Shown here in pieces: positions 45,098 through 53,672 of a stretch of 64,000 nucleotides of DNA (its first letter is position 1; every line of letters begins with the position of its first letter). The DNA comes from Rhodopseudomonas telluris (lineage in GTDB: Bacteria > Pseudomonadota > Alphaproteobacteria > Rhizobiales > Xanthobacteraceae): the NCBI RefSeq assembly GCF_042432815.1, contig NZ_JBHLWM010000011.1, forward strand, positions 62,001-126,000, written 5' to 3'. The translations under genes and the position numbers were made by a program. The notes below the pieces were generated by a model that saw only the letters and a list, made by a program, of their open reading frames with translations, was not told the DNA's origin and made no database searches.

Positions 45098-45376
45098 ATG
45101 AAGATGATTTTCGCAGCCGCCGCTTTTGCTGCCGCGCTTGCCAGCGCGAGCGCCGCAAATGCCATGCCGGTCGCGCCGTTGAATTCCAGCGGCAGCGCGG
45201 ATGTGATCCAGGTTGCGCAAGGCTGCGGTCCGGGCTGGGCGCGCGGTCCGATGGGCCGCTGCCGTCCGATGTACCGCCGCCCGCCGGTCGTCGTCGTTCC
45301 GCCCCGCGTGGTCGCGCCGCGCGTCTGCCCGCCCGGCTATTCCTGGCGCGCCGGCCGCTGCCTCCGCCGCTACTGA
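45098..45376 (+). CDS. Small secreted cysteine/arginine-rich protein with GCG_CRPN motif
   Basis: This 92-residue protein has a signal peptide (MKMIFAAAAFAAALASASAANA) and a mature part with QGCGPGWARGPMGRCRPM, the GCG_CRPN motif common in secreted proteins of Bradyrhizobium and relatives. A proline/valine run (RRPPVVVVPPRVV) and a CPPGYSWRAGRCLRRY tail follow. The four cysteines suggest two disulfides. Function is unknown. ATG at 45098 follows GAGGGA; earlier in-frame ATGs are not needed. A good terminator follows. Confidence 0.85.
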   Translation: MKMIFAAAAFAAALASASAANAMPVAPLNSSGSADVIQVAQGCGPGWARGPMGRCRPMYRRPPVVVVPPRVVAPRVCPPGYSWRAGRCLRRY

Positions 45377-45399
45377 TCGGCAAACGATCCAGGCGATTT

Positions 45400-45422
45400 A
45401 GCCCCGCTCCGGCGGGGCTTTT
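45400..45422 (+). terminator. Intrinsic terminator of the GCG_CRPN gene
   Basis: AGCCCCGC-TCCG-GCGGGGCT followed by TTT; 8-base-pair perfect stem with a 4-base loop. Confidence 0.88.
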
Positions 45423-45478
45423 GCTTTCAGGGCAGCTGACTTGTCTGAATACCGGATTTCGGTATCCACGATCAGGCT

Positions 45479-46291
45479 CTATCGACCGAACATCTCACGC
45501 AGCTTGCGGAGCGTGTAGATGGTCGTGATGGGAAACAGGATCGGCACGGTCCGCACATAGTCCTGATAGTCCGGCAGCGCGCCGTAACGATCGTCCTGCT
45601 TGCGCTCGAGCCCTGCGGCCGCTGCCGTCATCAGCCCGAGGATGTATAGCAGGCCCAACGTGGTCAGCAGCCACGCCGCCGTGCTGGTGTAGGCCGAGAG
45701 GCCCGCCACCCAGACGCCGAACCAGAACAGCATCTCGCCGAAGTAATTCGGACAGCGCACCATCCGATACAGCCCCACGTCGCAATAGCGCTCAGGGTTG
45801 TCCTGCTTGTAGCGAGACTTCTGCCAGTCGGCGACGCTTTCGATCACAAGGCCCGCAACCATCAGCATGACGCCGAGCGGCGCCGATGCCGGCCAGACGC
45901 CTTCGGCCTGCAGCGAGGCAGCCAGCAAAGCGGGCAGGAACAAGAGCGTGTAAAGCAGGCTGACGCCAATCCAGATCGCGGCCTTTTGCCAGAGCACCAC
46001 CTCGGCGGTGCGCCGCTCAGCGCCTGCGAGCTCCTTGGCGTAGCCGGGATTGCGTTCGCGAACCGCCAGGAACGCGCCGAGCCGGATGCCGTAGGCCAGC
46101 AGCACCAGCATCTGCAGCAGCACCCAGCCCTCGATGCTGGCGTAGAACACCAGCATGAAGATCAGGCTTTGCGCCGCGATGGCGCCGCCATAGCACAGGC
46201 TGACGAAGTAATAGACCCGGCGGAAGCCGCCCGCCGATACGGCGAGACTGATGAGGAAGGCCAGTCCGACAAGATGCCACGGAACAGTCAT
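45479..46291 (-). CDS. DUF1295 family membrane protein (steroid 5-alpha-reductase C-terminal fold)
   Basis: This 270-residue inner-membrane protein has seven or so hydrophobic helices. The C-terminal half carries the DUF1295/isoprenylcysteine-methyltransferase-like signature: RYCDVGLYRMVRCPNYFGEMLFWFG, then a helix and ALPDYQDYVRTVPILFP. Members are thought to reduce or methylate lipid-like substrates, but the bacterial function is not established. ATG at 46291 is the natural start before the first helix. It converges on the GCG_CRPN gene; their shared gap holds the terminator. Confidence 0.88.
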   Translation of the reverse strand: MTVPWHLVGLAFLISLAVSAGGFRRVYYFVSLCYGGAIAAQSLIFMLVFYASIEGWVLLQMLVLLAYGIRLGAFLAVRERNPGYAKELAGAERRTAEVVLWQKAAIWIGVSLLYTLLFLPALLAASLQAEGVWPASAPLGVMLMVAGLVIESVADWQKSRYKQDNPERYCDVGLYRMVRCPNYFGEMLFWFGVWVAGLSAYTSTAAWLLTTLGLLYILGLMTAAAAGLERKQDDRYGALPDYQDYVRTVPILFPITTIYTLRKLREMFGR

Positions 46292-46440
46292 ATCGCCTCG
46301 CTCCGATGATCGCGCTCAGCACGGTTCCGCCCGTCTCTACCGAGCACGGAGGGCGCGGATATTGATAGGCCGCTTCTACCACTCAGGCTGTAGCGACGAC
46401 GTGATCTGGATCAGGATTGCCAGATCGCGCACACTGCGGT

Positions 46441-46983
46441 CTATTTTTGCTGGCAGCGCTGGCCGGGCACGCGCGTGTCGCAGACCCTTGCCGCATCGAA
46501 CAGGCTGGTCAGCGCCTTCAGCTGCTTGGCGTCGGGCACGAACCGATGCGCCTTCTGCAGCACGTAGAAATTCTCGCGCCCCTGCACCGCCTTGGTCCAG
46601 GTCTGCAACAGCCCGCCGCCGTCTTTGGGCTTGCGGCACGTCTCGACCCAGGCCGCCATCGGATAAAGATTTTCGGTGCCGCCTTTCAGCTTCTCGAAGG
46701 TCGCGCCCGGACACTCCGCCAATGCGGCCTTTTCCGACCGCGCTCGAAACGCCTCGGGAGCTTCGTCAGCCTGTTTGAGCAGCACCTGCGTCGACAGCTT
46801 CTCGGTCCAGTTGGCGACGCTCTGGCCTTGAGGAACCATCACGGTCGTCTTGGCCTTCTCGGTGCCGGACTCGGCCACCACCTTGAAGCCCTTCGGCGGC
46901 TTCAGCAGCATCTGCTCTTCGGCATGGGCCGGCGGCACCAGCGCCAAAGTTGCGGCCAGAACAACGAGATAGCGTCGGCACAT
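46441..46983 (-). CDS. Hypothetical secreted protein
   Basis: This 180-residue protein has a signal peptide (MCRRYLVVLAATLALVPPAHA). The mature part (LLKPPKGFKVVAES, TVMVPQGQSVANWTEKLSTQVL, DTRVPGQRC) is a compact alpha/beta sequence with four cysteines, probably periplasmic. I recognise it only as a conserved type seen in rhizobial genomes; no function can be given. It is 149 bases from the DUF1295 gene and downstream of the pccB terminator. Confidence 0.7.
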   Translation of the reverse strand: MCRRYLVVLAATLALVPPAHAEEQMLLKPPKGFKVVAESGTEKAKTTVMVPQGQSVANWTEKLSTQVLLKQADEAPEAFRARSEKAALAECPGATFEKLKGGTENLYPMAAWVETCRKPKDGGGLLQTWTKAVQGRENFYVLQKAHRFVPDAKQLKALTSLFDAARVCDTRVPGQRCQQK

Positions 46984-47055
46984 GTGATGAACCCGCGGCA
47001 GGACGCCGAACTGTGCCCGAGAAGCCGATGAGATTCAATATCAGCCGCAACAAGC

Positions 47056-47090
47056 AAAAACGCGCCACCGCAGTCTGCAGGGCGCGTTTT
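47056..47090 (-). terminator. Intrinsic terminator after pccB
   Basis: AAAACGCGCC and GGCGCGTTTT form a 10-base-pair stem with a 14-base loop; T-runs flank both sides. It lies 56 bases past the pccB stop on the minus strand. Confidence 0.85.
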
Positions 47091-47145
47091 CATAACGTTC
47101 GACCGGTCATCCGGTCTTCGCCGCGCTCGCGCGGCGAACGCGGAA

Positions 47146-48678
47146 CTACAACGGCATGTTGTCGTGCTTCTTGGCCGGGATTTCCATCTTCTTGTCGCGC
47201 AGCATGGCCAGCGCGCGCGCGATCCGGCGGCGCGTGGCGTGCGGCATGATCACGTCGTCGATATAGCCGCGCTCGGCGGCGACGAACGGCGACAGGAAGC
47301 GGTCCTCGTATTCCTTGGTGCGGGCCGCGATCTTGTCCGGATCGTTCATGTCCTGACGGAAGATGATCTCGACCGCGCCCTTGGCACCCATCACCGCGAT
47401 CTGCGCGGTCGGCCAGGCGTAGTTGATGTCGGCGCCGATCTCCTTGGAGGCCATCACGTCGAACGCGCCGCCATAGGCCTTGCGGGTGATCAGCGTGACC
47501 AGTGGCACGGTGCACTGCGAGAATGCGAACAGCAGCTTGGCGCCGTGCTTGATCAGGCCGCCATATTCCTGCGCGGTGCCCGGCAGGAAGCCCGGCACGT
47601 CGACGAAGGTGACGATCGGAATGTTGAAGCTGTCGCAGAACCGCACGAACCGCGCCGCCTTGCGCGACGCGTCAGAGTCGAGCACGCCCGCCAGCACCAT
47701 CGGCTGGTTGGCGACGAAGCCCACCGTGCGGCCGGCGATGCGGCCGAAGCCGGTGACGATGTTCTTGGCGAAGGTGTCCTGCAGCTCGAAGAAATCGCCC
47801 TCGTCCACGACCTTCAGGATCAGCTCCTTCATGTCGTAGGGCTTGTTCGGATTGTCCGGGATCAGCGTGTCGAGCGAGAAATCCTCGCGCTCGATGTCGT
47901 CGAAGCTGGGCCATTCCGGCACGCCTTCGCTGCTGTTCGCCGGCAGGAAGTCGAGCAGCCGGCGCATCTGCAGCAGGGTCTCGACGTCGTTCTCGAACGC
48001 GCCGTCGGCGATCGACGATTTGGTGGCGTGCACCGAAGCGCCGCCGAGTTCCTCCGGCGTCACCACTTCGTTGGTCACGGTCTTCACCACGTCGGGGCCG
48101 GTGACGAACATGTAGCTGGTGTTCTTCACCATGAAGATGAAGTCGGTCATCGCCGGCGCATACACGTCGCCGCCGGCGCAGGGGCCCATGATGACACTGA
48201 TCTGCGGGATCACGCCGGAGGCTTGTACCACGCGGCGGAATACGTAGGAGTAACCGGCGAGCGCCGCGACGCCCTCCTGGATGCGCGCGCCGCCGGCATC
48301 GTACAGGCCGATGATGGGCGCCCGCGCCTTCAGCGCCATGTCCTGGATCTTGGTGATCTTCGCCGCGTGGGTCTCGGACAGCGAGCCGCCGAACACGGTG
48401 AAGTCCTTGGCGAACACGAACACCTTGCGGCCGTTGACCGTGCCCCAGCCGGTGACGACACCGTCTCCGGGAATTTTGGTCTTCTCCATCCCGAATTCGG
48501 TCGAGCGGTGCTGGACGAACATGTCCATTTCCTCGAACGAATGCTTGTCGAGCAGCAGGTCGATGCGCTCCCGCGCGGTGAGACGGCCGCGCGCATGCTG
48601 CGCGTCGATGCGCTTCTCGCCGCCGCCGAGTTTGGCCGCTGCCCGGCGGTCGTCGAGTGCTTCAAGGATATGTTTCAT
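47146..48678 (-). CDS. pccB: Propionyl-CoA carboxylase beta subunit (carboxyltransferase)
   Basis: This 510-residue protein transfers CO2 from biotin to propionyl-CoA. It shows GDGVVTGWGTVNGRKVFVFAKDFTVFGGSLSE, the oxyanion-hole block GLYDAGGARIQEG, MGPCAGGDVYAPAMTDF, and the second-half VDVPGFLPGTAQEYGGLIKHGAKLLFA and KAYGGAFDVM motifs. Length and the C-terminal MPHATRRRIARALAML tail fit PccB. It pairs with PccA encoded at 15115-17130; the distant placement implies separate transcription. An intrinsic terminator follows. Confidence 0.95.
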   Translation of the reverse strand: MKHILEALDDRRAAAKLGGGEKRIDAQHARGRLTARERIDLLLDKHSFEEMDMFVQHRSTEFGMEKTKIPGDGVVTGWGTVNGRKVFVFAKDFTVFGGSLSETHAAKITKIQDMALKARAPIIGLYDAGGARIQEGVAALAGYSYVFRRVVQASGVIPQISVIMGPCAGGDVYAPAMTDFIFMVKNTSYMFVTGPDVVKTVTNEVVTPEELGGASVHATKSSIADGAFENDVETLLQMRRLLDFLPANSSEGVPEWPSFDDIEREDFSLDTLIPDNPNKPYDMKELILKVVDEGDFFELQDTFAKNIVTGFGRIAGRTVGFVANQPMVLAGVLDSDASRKAARFVRFCDSFNIPIVTFVDVPGFLPGTAQEYGGLIKHGAKLLFAFSQCTVPLVTLITRKAYGGAFDVMASKEIGADINYAWPTAQIAVMGAKGAVEIIFRQDMNDPDKIAARTKEYEDRFLSPFVAAERGYIDDVIMPHATRRRIARALAMLRDKKMEIPAKKHDNMPL

Positions 48679-48965
48679 GAGATTCAGCCGCGCTTCTTGA
48701 TGTCGTTGTCCTGCCGCAAGGCGTTACCGGACTTTTGCCCCCGGATCGCCTCGATAATCAAGGCCTTCTAGCACGGTTTCGGAGCAGGGAAACCGCCTTG
48801 GCGCACCCGGCGAATAGCCCTTTCGGCGCGTTCGGGAACAAGCCGGGACCAGTTTGCAGATCCGCCAGCCCCGCCGCCTCCAAAACTGCATCGGATGAAT
48901 GCGAAAGCGCGATGGCACAGCGCTTCGAACCGAACTATACCGCGAGCCCCTTCAGGAGACCTCCG

Positions 48966-49397
48966 ATGACCGAGCGCACCAGCGAACCCAGCAATCCCGG
49001 CGCGGTGACCGGCGGCATGACGTCGCTGCTGCGGGCAGAAGGTGCGGCCCTGTTCGTCGGCACCACGCTGTTCTACCTGATCTCCGACTCGCCCTGGGAG
49101 TTGTACGCGATCCTGTTCTTCGCGCCGGATCTCGGCTTCCTCGGCTATCTCGCCGGACCGCGCGTCGGCGCCCTCGTCTATAATGCGCTGCACACCACGA
49201 TCGCGCCGCTGCTGCTGGCGATGGCTGGGATCGTGATCCTGTGGCCGATGGCCGGTACGATCGCGCTGATCTGGCTCGCCCATATCGGCTTCGACCGCAT
49301 GCTTGGCTACGGACTGAAATACGGCACCAGCTTCCACGACACCCATCTCGGCCGGATCGGCAAGCGCAAGCCGGTCGCCGCGGCGACCACGACCTGA
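48966..49397 (+). CDS. DUF4260 family membrane protein
   Basis: This 143-residue protein has a polar head (MTERTSEPSNPGAVTGG) and four hydrophobic segments, with the family blocks LLRAEGAALFVGTTLFYLI, FFAPDLGFLGYLAGPRVGALVYN and WLAHIGFDRMLGYGLKY...FHDTHLG. It is an inner-membrane protein of unknown function. The frame is open 18 codons further, but ATG at 48966 follows AGGAGA with ideal spacing. It stops four bases before the convergent beta-lactamase stop. Confidence 0.88.
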   Translation: MTERTSEPSNPGAVTGGMTSLLRAEGAALFVGTTLFYLISDSPWELYAILFFAPDLGFLGYLAGPRVGALVYNALHTTIAPLLLAMAGIVILWPMAGTIALIWLAHIGFDRMLGYGLKYGTSFHDTHLGRIGKRKPVAAATTT

Positions 49398-49401
49398 GCG
49401 G

Positions 49402-50229
49402 TTAGACCGCGCCGATGTCGGCGAGCAGTTGCTGCGCCAGCGTGATCCGGCTGGTGACATGGCGCGGCTCGCGCACGTCGAGGTTGAGCGCGAACACCGT
49501 CTGTTGATCGCCCTTCTCGGCCCAGCCGACCAGCCAGCCCAGCGACGGCTGCCCGCGCTCGGCGCCGAGCAGCCCGGTCTTCGCCCGGATCGTCACGTCG
49601 CCCACCTTGGTGACCGGAAGAATGTCGGCGACGAGATCCTGGCTGCGTTTGGAGATCGGCAACGTCCGCCGCCGCAGCCGGTCGAGGAAGTCGATCTGCT
49701 GGATGCAGTCGATCCGCAGATCACCGGTCAGCCAGAACTGATCGATGCCACCGCCGATGTTGCGATTGCCGTAGTCGAACAGGTCGACATATTTCTGCAT
49801 CCGCTCCGGCCCGATCCGCCGCGCGATTTCCTGATACACCGGCACCGCCGACGCCGCGATCGCGCTACGCAGCGTGTGGTCGCGATTCCACGCCTCGATA
49901 CTGCGCTTGACGCCGTCCCACTTGAAAACGTCCTTGTCCGGATCGGCGACGACGCCAGTCTCCAGCGCGATCAGCGAGTTCGGCACCTTGTAGGTCGAGG
50001 CCGGCAGAAAGGCCTCGCCAGAGCGTTGCGCGTCGCTGGCGATAATCAAGTAATCGTCGGTCTTGTAGCCGACGAACGTGCCCTCGGTCCCTTCGTCCGC
50101 AAAGCGCTTCGCCAGGCTGGTGCGGATCTCGCTGCGCGGCGGCGCGACTTCAGCGAACGCGCGAACGGGAAGCAAGGCGGGCAGAGAGGCGGCGGCGCAG
50201 AGGCCGAGGGCGGTACGGCGGGTGAGCAA
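49402..50229 (-). CDS. Class D (OXA-type) beta-lactamase
   Basis: This 275-residue exported enzyme hydrolyses beta-lactams through a serine acyl-enzyme. All class D landmarks are present: S78-T-Y-K81 (nucleophile and carbamylated lysine), S126-A-V, Y152-G-N, the IDQFWLTG helix, and K216-T-G followed by the GWLVGWAEKG strand. The leader TRRTALGLCAAASLPALLPVRAFA suggests a Tat-type or standard signal, cleaved near residue 26. The start is TTG at 50229, preceded by GAGG. It looks like a chromosomal intrinsic OXA gene: no mobile element adjoins it, only a small palindromic repeat upstream. BlaR-like sensors lack these exact spacings and are longer, so an enzyme is the better call. Confidence 0.92.
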   Translation of the reverse strand: MLTRRTALGLCAAASLPALLPVRAFAEVAPPRSEIRTSLAKRFADEGTEGTFVGYKTDDYLIIASDAQRSGEAFLPASTYKVPNSLIALETGVVADPDKDVFKWDGVKRSIEAWNRDHTLRSAIAASAVPVYQEIARRIGPERMQKYVDLFDYGNRNIGGGIDQFWLTGDLRIDCIQQIDFLDRLRRRTLPISKRSQDLVADILPVTKVGDVTIRAKTGLLGAERGQPSLGWLVGWAEKGDQQTVFALNLDVREPRHVTSRITLAQQLLADIGAV

Positions 50230-50310
50230 TGGACGTCCTCACAATGAGTCAGCGCGGAAGATGCGCGCGGCTCGTGGTGAAACGATGGCCGCGAGCTATC
50301 AGCTTCATCG

Positions 50311-50385
50311 TCATTGCGAGCGCAGCGAGGCGATCCAGAAGCGCGGTGCACGAGGCGGGATTGCTTCGCTGCGCTCGCAATGACG
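50311..50385. repeat. Palindromic repeat, family II
   Basis: TCATTGCGAGCGCAGCGAGG ... CTTCGCTGCGCTCGCAATGACGG, upstream of the beta-lactamase gene and after the FlhB-like gene stop. Confidence 0.85.
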
Positions 50386-50392
50386 GCGAGAA

Positions 50393-50662
50393 CTACCTTG
50401 GTCCCCTGCCCGACAGCTTCAGCACGAACACCAGCACTTCGGCGACGGCCTTGTACAGCTCCTCGGGGATTTCGTCGCCGAGTTCGACATGCGACAGCGC
50501 GCCGGCGAGGACTTCGTTTTCCTCGATCGGCACGTTGTTCTCCTTGGCGACCTCGATGATCTTGGCGCCGATCGAGCCTTTGCCCTTGGCAACGACGCGC
50601 GGCGCTCCGCCGTGGTCGTAGTGTAGCGCGACGGCGATCGGGTTTTTGACGTCGATGGTCAC
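50393..50662 (-). CDS. Stand-alone FlhB C-terminal-domain-like protein
   Basis: This 89-residue protein equals the cytoplasmic C-terminal part of FlhB/YscU: KNPIAVALHYDHGGAPRVVAKG, ENNVPIEENEVLAGAL, and ELYKAVAEVLVFVLKL align with FlhB's ...NPTHYAVALKYD... region. The autocleavage motif NPTH is shortened to NPIA with the T-H-Y residues missing, so self-cleavage is not expected. It has no membrane helices. The gene starts with GTG at 50662 and overlaps the FliK-like stop by four bases (GTGA). Such FlhB-like fragments beside FliK may tune export-substrate switching in the flagellar type III apparatus. Confidence 0.88.
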   Translation of the reverse strand: MTIDVKNPIAVALHYDHGGAPRVVAKGKGSIGAKIIEVAKENNVPIEENEVLAGALSHVELGDEIPEELYKAVAEVLVFVLKLSGRGPR

Positions 50663-52434
50663 AGCGCGCGATCCAGAAAATGGCCGGCCGAGGCCGGCGG
50701 CGGAGCGCTCGGTGCGCCTTCGCGGATGATGATGTCGCCGGGGTTCAGATCGGCGCGGCTGAGCGCGGCGGTGAGCTGGTTGGCGCCGGCGCGCAATTGC
50801 GCCGCCGTGGACGGCCGCTCCGCCCACATCCGCACCGAGGTTTTCTCGCCCTGCAACGAAATCAGCGCGTGAACCGGACCGGCCGGCTCGACATCGAGCG
50901 AGAACCGCGCGCGCCAGACCCGGTTCGCCGCCGTGCCGGTTTGCGCGTCATCGCCGTCGCGGGAAATTTCGAACTGCGCCACCGCGGTGCCCTGCGGCGT
51001 GGTGAACGGGATCTCGAAGCTCCAGCGCGGCTGCAGCGCGTCGAGCCGCGCCGAAGCGCCGTCGAGGCGGTCCGGCAGCGAGGCGACCTGTAGCAGCGTC
51101 TGCCGCGCCAGTGAACCTTCGGTCTCGGTGAGCACCCGGCGCAGCGCCGAGTCGAGTGGCGTGTGCGGCTCGAGGCTCGCCGGCATCACCGCCTGCGCGG
51201 CCGGCAGCGCGCCACCGATCGGTGGCGGCGGCGTATTGGTGCGCGCGACCGCGTTATCGTCCATCTTTCCGATCCGCGCACCGCTCGCCGCGGGCAGCAA
51301 CGACAGCAGCAGCGCGTTGCCGGCGAAGCCGGTCTTGGCCAGCATCGCGGCGGTCTGCGGATTGGCCTGCACGGCCTCCTGCAACGCGCTGAGCGTCTCG
51401 GCGGTGCCTGCGGCCGTGGTTGCGGCGCGCGTGGCTGTCGTCGCTGACGCATCAACGCTGGTGAGCTGATTGATGACGCTGCGCAGCAGCGCCTGCTCCG
51501 CCGTATCGGTCGCGGACGCGCCCGTTGCGGCCGTCATCGACGCCAGCGTTGGCGACGTGGTGGCGCGATCGGCCGCAACGAACGGCGCGGTGGTTTGCGT
51601 CGCGGTCTCGGTCGTCGTGCCGAGCAGATCACTCTGGGCGGCGAGCAGCGTCGTCTGCGCCAGCAGCTGGCCGTTCTGCAGCAGCGGCGTCGGCATCGCG
51701 GTGGCGCCGGCATTCGCAGCCGCGCTGCCGCCGAGCGCGGTGCTGAGCACCTGGCGTAGCACGATCAGCGCCGCCTTCAGATCAGTGCCGGCTGTGGCCG
51801 GCTGCGCGCTCGCCAGCGAGGCTTCGAGGAAAATGCCCGAGCTCTGCACCGCGCGCTGGATGTCTGCGCCGGTCAGCGCTGGAGTCAGCGCGGTGCGCAG
51901 CGACTGCACCTGCGCCACCGCCTGACGCGCCGCCTGCGGCAGGCTGGCGAGATCGGTTACCGCATCGAGATTGGCGAACAGCGACGACAGCCCGGTCTGC
52001 TGCGTCGCCGCAGTCTGCGCCGCGGTGGTGAGCGCCGCGACCTGCTGCGGCGTCAGCGCATTGGCGGCCGGCACGAGGCTCGGCGCAGCCTGCGCGGTCA
52101 GCGTGATCGCCTGCGGCGCCAGCGTAACGGTGTCGAGCGCGAGGCTGGCCGCGGCGAGATTGGCCGGCGCGTTGGTGGTGACCGGCTGATTGACGATGGC
52201 GAGGCGGACGCCCTGATCGCTCTGGGAGACGGCGACCTGCAGCGTCTGGCCGGCCTGCAGCGGAACCTGCGTGGTCGCCTCGACGGTCTGGCCGCCGATC
52301 GCGATGCGGACCTGGCTGTTGTCGAGGATCGCCAGCACCTTGGCCTGCACCACCGTGCCGGGCTGCAACGTGACGTCGGCCGTCACGCCCTGCAGAGCGA
52401 CGAGGGGAAGGTTCGGATTGACCGAAATCGCCAT
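50659..52434 (-). CDS. FliK-like flagellar hook-length control protein
   Basis: This 591-residue, Ala/Thr/Gln-rich protein has a long low-complexity N-terminal and middle part, as FliK rulers do, and a C-terminal Flg_hook domain (about 440-580: WSFEIPFTTPQGTAVAQFEI, RARFSLDVEPAGPVHALISLQGEKTSVRMWAE, LTAALSRADLNPGDIIIREG). FliK measures hook length and triggers the FlhB switch. The adjoining FlhB-C-domain gene supports the link. No other flagellar gene is in the window, so this could act away from the main flagellar cluster. Homology in the low-complexity part is compositional only. Confidence 0.85.
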   Translation of the reverse strand: MAISVNPNLPLVALQGVTADVTLQPGTVVQAKVLAILDNSQVRIAIGGQTVEATTQVPLQAGQTLQVAVSQSDQGVRLAIVNQPVTTNAPANLAAASLALDTVTLAPQAITLTAQAAPSLVPAANALTPQQVAALTTAAQTAATQQTGLSSLFANLDAVTDLASLPQAARQAVAQVQSLRTALTPALTGADIQRAVQSSGIFLEASLASAQPATAGTDLKAALIVLRQVLSTALGGSAAANAGATAMPTPLLQNGQLLAQTTLLAAQSDLLGTTTETATQTTAPFVAADRATTSPTLASMTAATGASATDTAEQALLRSVINQLTSVDASATTATRAATTAAGTAETLSALQEAVQANPQTAAMLAKTGFAGNALLLSLLPAASGARIGKMDDNAVARTNTPPPPIGGALPAAQAVMPASLEPHTPLDSALRRVLTETEGSLARQTLLQVASLPDRLDGASARLDALQPRWSFEIPFTTPQGTAVAQFEISRDGDDAQTGTAANRVWRARFSLDVEPAGPVHALISLQGEKTSVRMWAERPSTAAQLRAGANQLTAALSRADLNPGDIIIREGAPSAPPPASAGHFLDRAL

Positions 52435-52494
52435 GGGGACCCGTTCGCCGCGCGATACTTCGAGCGAGGCTAGCCGATCGCCGTAAACCCCTCG

Positions 52495-53289
52495 TTAACT
52501 TCCCGGCCTCAGCGCGGCGAGCACCTGCGCGGCGGCCTTGAACTCGATCAGCCGCGCCGCACGGCGCGCGGCGGCCTCCTCATCGAGGCCCCATTGTTCG
52601 ATGTTCCAGTCCTCGTCGACATGCGCGGCGGCCCAGACCTGATCGGCGTCGCGCTCGCCTTTTGCGAGCGACAGCGCCAGCAGCGCCGAGCCGGTGATCG
52701 TCGTCACCACGTGAAAGGCGCCGACCGACCAGGCATCCTGCGGCATCGCCGCGCGCGCCGCGGCGATCGCCGGTTCCGGCTGCGCGACATGCATGATGCC
52801 CTCGGCCAGAATGAAATGCGCGCCGAACTCGTTGGCGGCCCAATACAGCACCGGATCCCAATGCTGCGCTTCCATCGCCACCAGCCCTTCGGGATGGCCG
52901 GCGCGATAGAACAGCAGATCCGAGCCGAAGTACTTGGCGACATCGTCGGCGACTTCGTCGATGCGGCCGACCACGCCGTCGAGCACGCTGTGCGCCAGCC
53001 GCGTCATCGGCATCGTCATCGGATCGATGTGCTCGGCCTGCGCCTGCCATTCGGCGGCGATCACTTCGGCGAGTTCGCGCGTCGGCGCAGCCAACGTCTT
53101 GCGCGACGGCGTTTTCACCGGACGGCCGTCGAGCGTGACGGCGAATCCGTCCGGCGTCTCTGAGACTTCGGCCGACTTGTAGAACCGCTTCGGCAGCGCC
53201 GTCCGCGAGGTGCGCCGCACTGCTTCTTCCGGCTCGAGCTGTGATTTGCCGGCGACGTCGTCGATGAGGTCACGCATCGGCTGATCCAT
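52495..53289 (-). CDS. ATP12-family F1-ATPase assembly chaperone
   Basis: This 264-residue cytoplasmic protein matches ATP12, which protects the F1 alpha subunit during ATP synthase assembly and occurs in mitochondria and alphaproteobacteria. Visible features: RFYKSAEVSETPDGFAVTLDGRPVKTPSRKTL, the AEWQAQAEHIDPMTMPMTRLAHSVLD block, and the WSVGAFHVVTTITGSALLALSL and WAAAHVDEDWNIEQWGLDEEAAAR C-terminal part. Length is normal. It is transcribed with or just before FliK on the minus strand, 60 bases apart. Confidence 0.94.
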   Translation of the reverse strand: MDQPMRDLIDDVAGKSQLEPEEAVRRTSRTALPKRFYKSAEVSETPDGFAVTLDGRPVKTPSRKTLAAPTRELAEVIAAEWQAQAEHIDPMTMPMTRLAHSVLDGVVGRIDEVADDVAKYFGSDLLFYRAGHPEGLVAMEAQHWDPVLYWAANEFGAHFILAEGIMHVAQPEPAIAAARAAMPQDAWSVGAFHVVTTITGSALLALSLAKGERDADQVWAAAHVDEDWNIEQWGLDEEAAARRAARLIEFKAAAQVLAALRPGS

Positions 53290-53307
53290 GATGTCCTTGC
53301 TGAGTGC

Positions 53308-53616
53308 CTACTGATTGGCGCAGGCGCGCGAATAGGCGGCGCGGTCGTTGGGGGACAGCCGCGCGGCGTTGCCGTCGGTGAGGCAATCGGTGATGCGGTC
53401 GCCGAACGAGCGGCGCTGGTTGGGGAGCTGGGCCCGGGGGGTGGGCTGCGGCGCGTCGAGCTGCGGCACCGTCGGAACCACGACCGGAGGTGGTGGCGGC
53501 GGCGGGGGTGGCGGCGGCAGCGTGGTCGGCAATTGCCCCGGCACCAGCTGCGCCAGGGCGGCGCCCGGCGCGGCGATCAGCGTCGTAGCAAGGAGGATGA
53601 GAGCGATCCGTTTCAT
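53308..53616 (-). CDS. Small secreted protein with polyproline stretch
   Basis: This 102-residue protein has a signal peptide (MKRIALILLATTLIAAPGAALA), a proline tract of ten or more residues (TTLPPPPP...VVVPT), and a tail with DRITDCLTDGNAARLSPNDRAAYSRACANQ. The two cysteines may pair. The type is frequent in Bradyrhizobiaceae; function unknown. ATG at 53616 begins the signal peptide; ATG at 53625 would add three residues. It lies between ATP12 and the pseudouridine synthase gene. Confidence 0.72.
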   Translation of the reverse strand: MKRIALILLATTLIAAPGAALAQLVPGQLPTTLPPPPPPPPPPPVVVPTVPQLDAPQPTPRAQLPNQRRSFGDRITDCLTDGNAARLSPNDRAAYSRACANQ

Positions 53617-53672
53617 CGTCTGCATGTCGTGATGGCGCCGCCGCCGCGCAAGCCGCGCCGGCGCGCGTCGCC

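Noticed and set aside
38881..50385. CRISPR-like array from repeated palindromes
   Set aside because: The repeats are kilobases apart, palindromic and not separated by uniform spacers; no cas genes are present.
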